NCBI GenBank assembly: GCA_947474445.1 | Contig: CANJJY010000025.1 | Location: 1-20,518, forward strand | Reading direction: 5' to 3' | DNA: 20,518 bases | From: Oligoflexaceae bacterium | Lineage (GTDB): Bacteria; Bdellovibrionota_B; Oligoflexia; Oligoflexales; Oligoflexaceae | Shown here: in pieces, positions 14,468-20,518 of the stretch | How the letters are laid out: the number at the start of each line of letters is the position of its first letter | Position numbering within the stretch: position 1 is the first letter of the stretch | Notes under the pieces: model-generated | Seen by the model: the letters and a program-made list of their open reading frames with translations, nothing else | The model's database searches: none | Told to the model about the DNA's origin: nothing | Translations under genes and position numbers: made by a program

Positions 14468-17106
14468 GCGACTACTCCTAAGCTTGCGTCGATGTGCTTG
14501 ATGAGCTCATCACGATTGAGTTTTTCGAGATATTGATCAAAGCCCGCTTTGGCTCCCCGAGCGATATCGTTGGCGGCATAGCGACTGGTAATAGCGAGCA
14601 TGGGTAGGGTCTTGGCCCCGGGCTCGGCGCGGACCGCTTCGGCCAGTTCAAGGCCTGTCATGTTTGGCATTTCTATATCGGAAAGCAAAAGGTCAAAGCT
14701 CTTGCCTTCGGATGATTTGAGGATATTAAAGGCCTTTAGACCATCTTCCGCAGCCACCACGGTGTATCCCGAATCTTGCAAGAAGTGCGTAATCTGGTTG
14801 CGAAAGAATCGACTGTCTTCGGCGAGGAGAATACGGCGTTTTTTGCGTTGCACTTTGCGTGCCTGTTCGGCGGCAGGATCATCGGGAGCGGCGATACCGC
14901 CATCGGCTCCAGGATGACAGTTGTCGAGCACCGCGAAAGGATCGATGATGGTGTAGACTTCCGTATTCTGAATGAAGCCACCACAGATCTCGCGTCTTTG
15001 GCTGACGGTCGGATCGATCTCGGCATCGCTGGTCATGATGTCTAGGATGCCGGCCACGCGCAAGCCATAGAGCCGGCCCTTGCGTGATAGGACGATGACT
15101 GAGGCATCGACATCGTCTCTTTCTTCCTTGTAGCCGAGAATCTTAGACAGCGAAAAGATCGGCAGGATCGCGTCGCGGTATAGACAGACCTTGAATTCGC
15201 CCGACATCTGGATGTCCCTGATCGCGATCTTTTCCAGTCGATGAACCGTGCTGAGAGGCAAAGCATACTGACCCGCTTCACTCAGCTCGACGACGAGATA
15301 ATCAGTGGAATCCCTGAGGCGCATAGTTTCGGCTGAAATCTTTTGTTCGGTCTGGCCCTTAGCGCGGTTTTTGATGTTCGCCTGTTCGGCTATACCGGTA
15401 ACATCGATGGTCAGAGCGATCGAGCCATCCCCGAGAATGGTCGCTCCTGAAAACAGTTTGACAGCATCGAGACCCGAGCCGAGCGGCTTGACGACGATAT
15501 CTGTGGAGTCATAGATATCATCGACGATTGCTCCAAAGGTACTGCCCTCGGAGCTGAGGATGACAATGCTGAGGATGCCATACTCGTTGCTGGTCTGCAC
15601 CGGCCGAGACCCGCCGCTGAAGGGCTTTGTTTTAGAAAAAAGATCCTGGAGCGGGATGATGGGGATGAGCAGGCCTCGCAAGCGAATGAAGGGCGAGCCT
15701 TCGATCGATTCCAGATGCATCTCGCTCGTGCTCGGGTCGATCTGGATGAGTTCGACGATCCGACCCTGCGGAATGGCGAAGGCTTGATTTTGACAGGCAA
15801 TGATCAGCGCTGGAATGATAGCAAGAGTCAAGGGAATGCGCAGAGTCGTCACGGTGCCTTGGCCTGCCTTGGATTCGAGCTCGACCGTTCCACCGATCTT
15901 TTCGATGTTGGTCTTCACGACGTCCATGCCGACTCCGCGACCTGAAACGTTGGAGATCTTCTCTGCGGTAGAAAACCCAGGATGAAAAACCAAATCCAAA
16001 ATGTTTTTTTCCGTCAGCGGCTTGTCGCCGGTGATCAAGCCCTTTTCTAGGGCCTTCTTTCGCACTCTCTCGACATCGATGCCTTTGCCATTGTCGGAGA
16101 TCTGGATGATCACCTGCCCGCCTTCATGGAACGCGGAAATCGATACCTTGCCTTGACCCGGCTTTTGATGCCGACGGCGTTCTTCGGGGGTTTCGATCCC
16201 GTGATCGATACTGTTTCTGACAATGTGCATCAGGGGATCGCGGATCGCCTCGAGGAGCGCACGGTCCAGCTCGGTTTCGGCGCCGAGAATCTCGAGAGAG
16301 ATATCTTTCTTTAACTCGGAAGCGAGGTCCCGGCAGATGCGATGAAATTTGTTCAAGACATTGCCGACCGGCTGCATCCGCGTCTTCATCACTTCGGTTT
16401 GCAGCTCCGAGGTGATTACGCTCAGTCTCTGGCTGATCTGCACGTCTTCTTCATGGAGATTTTTGACCCGCTGCTGCATTTGATTTTTGACCAAGACCAA
16501 TTCGCCGACCATGTTCATGATGTTGTCGAGCACCTGGACATTGACCCGGATCGTCTCTTGGATGCCTTCTTCAGCATTGGACTTGGCCGCGACGCGTTCG
16601 ATGTTGGGCTGAACCGCCTCGGCTGATGGAGATGACGCCGGAGCCGCGACTGCAGCGGCGATGTTTGGTTGGGGTTCACTGGCGCCGGTTGGCACTGCTG
16701 TCTCTGATGCATTGAGCCGCAGGTAGAACGCTTCAAATGAAGCAACCGATTGATTGATGGCCGATTCGATCTGCGGTTCGTGTTTGTGCTGGGACAGTGA
16801 AAGCGAAATTTGCTGGAGATAATCGAGGCCGCCCAGCAGCTGCGTGACGAGCTCGGGCGACAGGGGTGTTTTCTTTTGCCGCAGGAGATCGAGCAGGTTC
16901 TCAATCGCGTGGGTGAGGCGGCCGGTGAGAGGCAAGCCGAACATCATGGCATTGCCTTTGATCGTATGAATGTCGCGATAGATGCTGCGCACTAATTCAA
17001 CAGGATCCCGATGGGAGTCAGGCGATGACAAGCCAAGCCCCATGCGCTCGAGCATTTCGTTGAATTCGGCAATAAACTCCTTGAGGACGCCATCTGCGAT
17101 TTGCAT
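14464..17106 (-). CDS. cheA: CheA histidine kinase with C-terminal receiver (CheA-2)
   Basis: An 880-residue cytoplasmic kinase and first gene of the operon. In order: HPt/P1, about 1-130 (phosphoacceptor His47 in RDIHTIKG); Ala/Pro-rich linker, about 135-180; P3 dimerisation, about 183-265 (VGELVLVKNQM, EVMKTRMQPV); ATPase, about 270-425 (N box HIVRNSIDHG with Asn298, G1 DNGKG with Asp338, HPGFST, VSGRGVGMD); two CheW-like domains, about 426-575 and 600-730; and a receiver, about 757-877 (Glu763/Asp764, acceptor Asp810, Thr840, Lys862). This resembles FrzE-type CheA-CheY fusions. Its receiver is at the opposite end from that of CheA-1. The ATG at 17106 with AAAGG upstream is preferred; the frame runs on to a TTG at 17172 without a ribosome site. 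It overlaps cheW by four bases. Confidence 0.95.
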   Translation of the reverse strand: MQIADGVLKEFIAEFNEMLERMGLGLSSPDSHRDPVELVRSIYRDIHTIKGNAMMFGLPLTGRLTHAIENLLDLLRQKKTPLSPELVTQLLGGLDYLQQISLSLSQHKHEPQIESAINQSVASFEAFYLRLNASETAVPTGASEPQPNIAAAVAAPASSPSAEAVQPNIERVAAKSNAEEGIQETIRVNVQVLDNIMNMVGELVLVKNQMQQRVKNLHEEDVQISQRLSVITSELQTEVMKTRMQPVGNVLNKFHRICRDLASELKKDISLEILGAETELDRALLEAIRDPLMHIVRNSIDHGIETPEERRRHQKPGQGKVSISAFHEGGQVIIQISDNGKGIDVERVRKKALEKGLITGDKPLTEKNILDLVFHPGFSTAEKISNVSGRGVGMDVVKTNIEKIGGTVELESKAGQGTVTTLRIPLTLAIIPALIIACQNQAFAIPQGRIVELIQIDPSTSEMHLESIEGSPFIRLRGLLIPIIPLQDLFSKTKPFSGGSRPVQTSNEYGILSIVILSSEGSTFGAIVDDIYDSTDIVVKPLGSGLDAVKLFSGATILGDGSIALTIDVTGIAEQANIKNRAKGQTEQKISAETMRLRDSTDYLVVELSEAGQYALPLSTVHRLEKIAIRDIQMSGEFKVCLYRDAILPIFSLSKILGYKEERDDVDASVIVLSRKGRLYGLRVAGILDIMTSDAEIDPTVSQRREICGGFIQNTEVYTIIDPFAVLDNCHPGADGGIAAPDDPAAEQARKVQRKKRRILLAEDSRFFRNQITHFLQDSGYTVVAAEDGLKAFNILKSSEGKSFDLLLSDIEMPNMTGLELAEAVRAEPGAKTLPMLAITSRYAANDIARGAKAGFDQYLEKLNRDELIKHIDASLGVVA

Positions 17107-17196
17107 GCGGTAGCCTTTAGCTGCAAAGGGAAAGTGAAGCCGAAGAGCACGCGTCGCAATTTGCTTTTCCAATTGCGGGAAAAAGCAAATAAAGAC

Positions 17197-17222
17197 CTTT
17201 AACTATACGAATAGAGTTAAAG
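17197..17222. repeat. Inverted repeat CTTTAACT-N10-AGTTAAAG
   Basis: A perfect 8-bp inverted repeat, CTTTAACT (17197-17204) and AGTTAAAG (17215-17222), with a 10-base spacer. It shares the TTAACT core with the palindrome at 17269-17279. It lies about 95 bases upstream of the cheA-2 ATG and could be an operator for a dimeric regulator or a leader hairpin. Confidence 0.4.
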
Positions 17223-17268
17223 TCAGCGTACCTCTCCGAAAGAGCCTAAGTCAATGGTAGCAGAAAGT

Positions 17269-17279
17269 CTTAACTTAAG
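17269..17279. repeat. Palindrome CTTAACTTAAG
   Basis: An 11-bp palindrome around a central C, 46 bases from the related CTTTAACT/AGTTAAAG repeat. The repeated TTAACT core in the region between divergent signalling genes is compatible with a shared regulator site; this is inferred. Confidence 0.35.
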
Positions 17280-17435
17280 GATTTTTTACCAAAAAAAAAT
17301 CTCGGCAGACGGCTCTCGCGCTACTCCCAGATAAGAGCAGGAAAATAACTGGAAAGTTTCTTTCAATCCAAGTTACGATATCTGCTACAGAACACAAAAA
17401 GGCGAGCGTCGCGAAAAGCTTGAGGGAATCGGTGT

Positions 17436-18200
17436 ATGAAGCAAGCGCCCGATGAAGGACAAAAGTCTAGCCCCCGTCCTCCTTTTTCCGTTCTTTACGT
17501 GGATGACGAAGAAGAACTGGTCGATTTCATGGCCTCCGAGCTAGAGCTTGAAGGCTATCACGTGCACCGGGCCTTCAACGGTAACGAGGCGATCGCTATC
17601 CTCAACGCGCAATCGATCGATGTAGTCATTTCCGATGCGCGCATGCCGGAAGCGGATGGGTTCACACTTCTGCAGTTTGCTAAAGGGCAGAATGTAAAGC
17701 GTCCCTTTATTTTGATGCTGACCGGTGGTGACGCTGCGGAAGAAATCGAGGCCTTTGATCTGGGAGCTGAGGCCTTATTTTCCAAACCCTTTGAAATCGA
17801 CCTTGTTTTGCAAAAGGTGAAGGACCTGCTGAGGCCTGACGCCCTGGTGCGGGGGCTTGGGCCGGCCGCTTCTGTGATGGGAAAACTCGAGCTAAGCTTT
17901 TATAGTTTTGCGGCCGCGTCTGCAGATCAAAAAATCAATATTGGTCGAGGTGGAATGTTTATACATGTCCCGGGACCTCTGCCTATACTCGGACAGGAGA
18001 TTGAATTCAAGGTGAGCTTTGACGACCAAAACTTTTCGCCCCTCGGCGGCCGAGCTGTCTGTCGCTGGCATCGGCCTGAAGGCCAAAAACTCCCGAGGGG
18101 AGCCGGGTACGAATTTTTGGGGATGGATGAAAGTTCCTATCGATGTCTGACGTCGCTGCTCGCCGATTACCCGTCTGGGGCTTTTATTCCAAAAACTTGA
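17436..18200 (+). CDS. Receiver-PilZ-like response regulator
   Basis: A 254-residue protein. The receiver (about 17-133) is complete: Asp23/Asp24 (YVDDEEE), acceptor Asp67 (VISDARMPEADG), Thr96 (LMLTGG) and Lys117 (FSKPF). The C-terminal part (about 148-245) looks PilZ-like: NIGRGGMFIHVPGPLPILG, then RAVCRWHRPEG and GAGYEFLGMDESS. The N-x-[SG]-x-x-G element is present, but I see no RxxxR before it, so canonical c-di-GMP binding is doubtful; similar degenerate PilZ domains in delta-proteobacteria act as protein-interaction outputs. GAGGG lies nine bases before the ATG. It is divergent from the che operon and is a plausible effector of one of the CheA kinases, but this is inferred from position only. 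Confidence 0.85.
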   Translation: MKQAPDEGQKSSPRPPFSVLYVDDEEELVDFMASELELEGYHVHRAFNGNEAIAILNAQSIDVVISDARMPEADGFTLLQFAKGQNVKRPFILMLTGGDAAEEIEAFDLGAEALFSKPFEIDLVLQKVKDLLRPDALVRGLGPAASVMGKLELSFYSFAAASADQKINIGRGGMFIHVPGPLPILGQEIEFKVSFDDQNFSPLGGRAVCRWHRPEGQKLPRGAGYEFLGMDESSYRCLTSLLADYPSGAFIPKT

Positions 18201-18228
18201 GAGCTCCTTGGAATGTCCCTTGTTTGGA

Positions 18229-18258
18229 CTCGGGTCTGGCGCCTATCATGGACCCGAG
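18229..18258 (+). repeat. 8-bp hairpin before the aminotransferase start
   Basis: CTCGGGTC (18229-18236) and GACCCGAG (18251-18258) form a perfect GC-rich stem with a 14-base loop. It starts 29 bases past the stop of the receiver-PilZ gene and ends 10 bases before the AAAGG site of the aminotransferase. No T-run follows, so a rho-independent terminator is unlikely; a leader structure or processing site is possible. Confidence 0.35.
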
Positions 18259-18281
18259 CCTTGAGAAGAAAGGTCGTAACC

Positions 18282-19589
18282 GTGAATCGCCGATCAATCG
18301 ATACCCATCCCATCAGTCCCGACACCTTTCCCAGCTTTCGGGAAGTGCCTAATACAGGCGTCATCTACGTGATGACGCGCGCGCAGCAAGAAGGATTCGC
18401 CTATGGGTCGCCCCTCTGGGCGAATCTAGGTCAAGGGGCACCGGAAACGGGGCCGCTCGCCATCGGCGAGCACCGGCTGACCCAGATGGACATCGATCCC
18501 TCCTGCAGCGAATACAGTCCCGTGGCCGGCATCCGCGAACTGCGCGAGGCGGTCGCAACGCTTTATAACGCCCGCTATCGCCAAGGGCTCGCGTCCCAGT
18601 ATACCTACGAAAATGTCGCGATTTCCTCGGGCGGCCGGAGTGGGCTGGCCCGCGTCGTCGCGTCTTTAGCGCCAGTCCATCTCGGGCATTATCTACCTGA
18701 TTATACTGCCTACGAAGAGCTGTTTGACGCGTTCAAAGGTTTTGTGCCGATTCCTATCCTCCTTCAGGAAGCTGACGGTTTTCAAGCGACCGCGGCTCAG
18801 CTGCAGGAAGAAATCGTGGCGCGTGGCCTCGGTGCGGTCCTCTTGTCCAATCCCAATAATCCTACTGGGCAAGTCATCGCTGGACGCGAGCTGGAAGCTT
18901 ATGTCGGCGTCGGCCGGCGCTACCGCTGCGCTCTGATTTTTGACGAGTTTTATTCTCACTATATCTACGATGACATCGCGAGGGAACAGGCCTCGCTCTC
19001 GGCTGCGGCCTACGTTGAAGACGTCAATCGCGATATGGTCATACTCGTCGATGGGCTCACCAAGAACTGGCGCTATCCCGGTTTGAGGATCTCCTGGACG
19101 ATAGGTCCAAAGGCTATAATCCAGCGCTTTGCGTCGGCTGGTTCCTTTCTCGACGGGGGAGCTGCCCATCCCATTCAGAGAGCGGTCGTTCCCTTGCTGG
19201 ATAGGAGCGAGGCTGATGCCCAGGCTCGGATTATCCAAACGGAGTTCACCATCAAGCGTCAGCTCATGATGGATGGAATCGCGCAGCTCGGCCTCAAATT
19301 GGTGCAAAAGCCGCGGGGTAGCTTCTATTGTTTTGCCCAGCTCAGTAGTCTTCCTGAGGCTTTGCGCGACGGGATGCAGTTCTTTGACGCTGCTCTGCCG
19401 CACAAAGTCATCACCGTGCCGGGAAAATTCTTTGATGTGAATCCCGGTCATCGCCGCAGTCATATTCCCTCGCGATTGAATAGTTATGTCCGTCTGAGCT
19501 TTGGACCCAAACGCGATGAATTGGTGCGCGGCTTAGAGGGGCTCAAGCAGGTCCTCAAAGTACCCACGCACCTCGGCAAAGTCCTTTAG
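18282..19589 (+). CDS. Class I/II PLP-dependent aminotransferase
   Basis: A 435-residue fold-type I aminotransferase, slightly longer than the usual 390-400. Visible are the N-terminal YSPVAGIRELREAVA (78-91), the cofactor-contact SSGGRSGL (115-122), SNPNNPTG (189-196) with the Asn, DEFYSHY (221-227) with the Asp and Tyr that contact PLP, the Schiff-base Lys261 in DGLTKNWRYPGLRISW, and the substrate-carboxylate Arg404 in YVRLSFG. The amino-donor specificity cannot be told; the fold resembles aspartate/aromatic/alanine-type enzymes. The GTG at 18282 is preferred because AAAGG lies eight bases upstream; an ATG at 18213 would add 23 Trp/Arg-rich residues with no ribosome site. It is 14 bases upstream of the beta-helix protein gene, so the two are probably co-transcribed. 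Confidence 0.9.
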   Translation: MNRRSIDTHPISPDTFPSFREVPNTGVIYVMTRAQQEGFAYGSPLWANLGQGAPETGPLAIGEHRLTQMDIDPSCSEYSPVAGIRELREAVATLYNARYRQGLASQYTYENVAISSGGRSGLARVVASLAPVHLGHYLPDYTAYEELFDAFKGFVPIPILLQEADGFQATAAQLQEEIVARGLGAVLLSNPNNPTGQVIAGRELEAYVGVGRRYRCALIFDEFYSHYIYDDIAREQASLSAAAYVEDVNRDMVILVDGLTKNWRYPGLRISWTIGPKAIIQRFASAGSFLDGGAAHPIQRAVVPLLDRSEADAQARIIQTEFTIKRQLMMDGIAQLGLKLVQKPRGSFYCFAQLSSLPEALRDGMQFFDAALPHKVITVPGKFFDVNPGHRRSHIPSRLNSYVRLSFGPKRDELVRGLEGLKQVLKVPTHLGKVL

Positions 19590-19603
19590 TGAGGGCCCTG
19601 ACC

Positions 19604-20518
19604 ATGCTGCGATACTTTGAACTTTCATGGGCCGGATTTATTCTAACGGCATGGATGGCTCTTCTTCCCCAGTGCAAAACCCAGAAGAGTTCGGGCGGAG
19701 GGAGTGCGCCGACCGAAGGAAGCTCCGCGGGCCAAGATCAAAAATCTGACTCTCCCGAGTCTCCTGCATCGACAGCAACGGTACCGATGGGCTCGGCCTC
19801 CCTGCCGATCGGCAGCGATGAAGCCGTTCAGATCCCGCAGCCTGGCGAAAAAGTCAGCGATCTCCCCACCGCGCCGGGGACCAAGGTTGCGGCTGGTACC
19901 CTGACCTCACAGGTCTGGACGGCCGCGGGTTCCCCGTACCGTGTGCAAGGTGATATTCTGCTGCCGGAAGGTGCATCGCTCACCGTCGAAGCGGGTGTCA
20001 CCATCATATTCGAGGGGGCTTATAAGTGGACTGTCCTCGGTGGCAAGCTCGCCTTCAAGGGGACCGAGACCCAAGCCATCCGCCTGACGGCCACGCTGCG
20101 CGACCCAGGGTGGTATGGAATCCTCTTTTGCCCTGATCCCAGCTGCACGCAGGAAGCGACCAAGGGCGAACTCGATGCGACCTACACGATTTTTGAATAT
20201 GCACGAGCCAACGATAGCGAAGGATCCTTTCGCTACTGGCGGAGGGGAGGAGCTCTTATGCTGCTCAACACCGCGCGCGTTCACATCGCCAACAGCACCT
20301 TCCGCTACAACTATGCGAGCGAGGTCGGCGGAGCGCTTGAACTCTTGGCGATCAGCAATGAGAAGACCGCGCAGCTGGATAACCTGCGATTTTTTGCCAA
20401 CGAAGCGGGATCGGGTGGCGCCTTGCGCCTCTCGCATATCAATGCGCGGCGATGGACGGGTCTGACCTTCATTGCCAATCGCGTCAGGGCCTATCCCGAT
20501 TCCTACGGAGGGGCGATC
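19604..20518 (+). CDS. Secreted beta-helix repeat protein, possibly a lipoprotein (partial)
   Basis: An open frame of 305 codons that runs off the window without a stop. The ATG at 19604 has GAGGG eight bases upstream and lies 14 bases past the aminotransferase stop. The N terminus has a hydrophobic segment (about 9-21) followed by LPQC, with Cys24 as a possible lipidation site. The Pro and Gln before it make a weak lipobox, so ordinary secretion is also possible. Residues 25-80 are a low-complexity Ser/Gly/Pro/Thr linker. From about residue 95 on, short repeated strands such as GDILLPEGASLTVEAGVTI, GGALMLLNTARVHIANSTF, GGALELLAISN and GGALRLSHINARRWTGLTF indicate a right-handed parallel beta-helix, as in pectate-lyase-like and polymorphic surface proteins. 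A cell-surface or outer-membrane role is likely; the ligand or substrate is unknown. Confidence 0.82.
   Translation, partial: MLRYFELSWAGFILTAWMALLPQCKTQKSSGGGSAPTEGSSAGQDQKSDSPESPASTATVPMGSASLPIGSDEAVQIPQPGEKVSDLPTAPGTKVAAGTLTSQVWTAAGSPYRVQGDILLPEGASLTVEAGVTIIFEGAYKWTVLGGKLAFKGTETQAIRLTATLRDPGWYGILFCPDPSCTQEATKGELDATYTIFEYARANDSEGSFRYWRRGGALMLLNTARVHIANSTFRYNYASEVGGALELLAISNEKTAQLDNLRFFANEAGSGGALRLSHINARRWTGLTFIANRVRAYPDSYGGAI

Larger units (their letters stand above)
17107..17435. promoter_or_regulatory. Divergent control region between cheA-2 and the receiver-PilZ gene
   Basis: About 330 AT-rich bases separating divergent genes, with several inverted repeats. TTGCTTTTCC (17161-17170) pairs with GGAAAAAGCAA (17178-17188) except for one bulged base. 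A possible cheA promoter on the minus strand is TTGACT around 17250 with TACGCT 18 bases on, a weak match. An AT-rich inverted repeat GATTTTTT/AAAAAATC lies at 17280-17301. No small gene is evident. Confidence 0.4.

Noticed and set aside
17107..17172. TTG start adding 22 residues to CheA-2
   Set aside because: No Shine-Dalgarno site; it lies inside an inverted repeat, and the HPt domain begins naturally at the ATG at 17106.
18693..19463. 256-codon minus-strand frame over the aminotransferase
   Set aside because: Opposite the PLP-binding motifs; no own start signal or motif.
1..20518. tRNA, rRNA, CRISPR array, insertion sequence or phage genes
   Set aside because: Looked for conserved stems, regular spacer repeats, transposase motifs and terminal inverted repeats; none seen.

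Overview
The window is bacterial DNA, moderately GC-rich and densely coding, with sharply AT-rich intergenic stretches. Shine-Dalgarno sites (AGGAG, GAGG, AAAGG) are clear. The gene content suggests a Gram-negative bacterium of the Deltaproteobacteria / Bdellovibrionota (Oligoflexia) / Myxococcota kind: CheA kinases fused to receivers, a soluble double-PAS chemoreceptor, a receiver-PilZ protein, an exported SGNH esterase and a beta-helix surface protein. This placement is inferred from gene content; no marker gene is present.

Left part (1-3560): an exported SGNH/GDSL hydrolase (+) converges on an alpha/beta hydrolase (-) whose true start is unclear and may be AUU. A minus-strand pair follows: a coiled-coil protein with three 43-residue repeats, then a two-CBS-domain protein closed by a probable terminator.

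Centre (3759-17435): a large chemosensory locus. On the plus strand a pseudo-receiver protein precedes an 884-residue hybrid CheA (receiver-HPt-kinase-CheW-CheW) with a Pro-rich tail ending in a W-x-x-F motif. Converging on it is an eight-gene minus-strand operon, read from 17106 down to 7295: cheA (HPt-kinase-CheW-CheW-receiver), cheW, a soluble PAS-PAS chemoreceptor, cheB, cheY, cheR, a GAF/BLUF-like protein and an HPt-receiver protein. Spacings are short, with an ATGA overlap between cheA and cheW and one base between cheY and cheR. No cheC, cheD, cheZ, flagellar or pilus gene is in the window. The output could be motility or another process.

Right part (17436-20518): a receiver-PilZ protein is divergent from the operon across a palindrome-rich intergenic region. 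A class I/II PLP aminotransferase follows, then the first 305 codons of a secreted beta-helix protein that runs off the window.

How it may work: the soluble receptor and CheW would control CheA-2. CheB and CheR supply adaptation, and CheY and the fused receivers are phosphate targets. CheA-1, the HPt-receiver protein and the pseudo-receiver look like an added layer. The BLUF-like protein keeps two flavin-contacting residues but lacks the tyrosine needed for BLUF photochemistry. The most unusual points are the two CheA proteins with receivers at opposite ends, the tethering-type motif on a CheA, and the altered BLUF domain.
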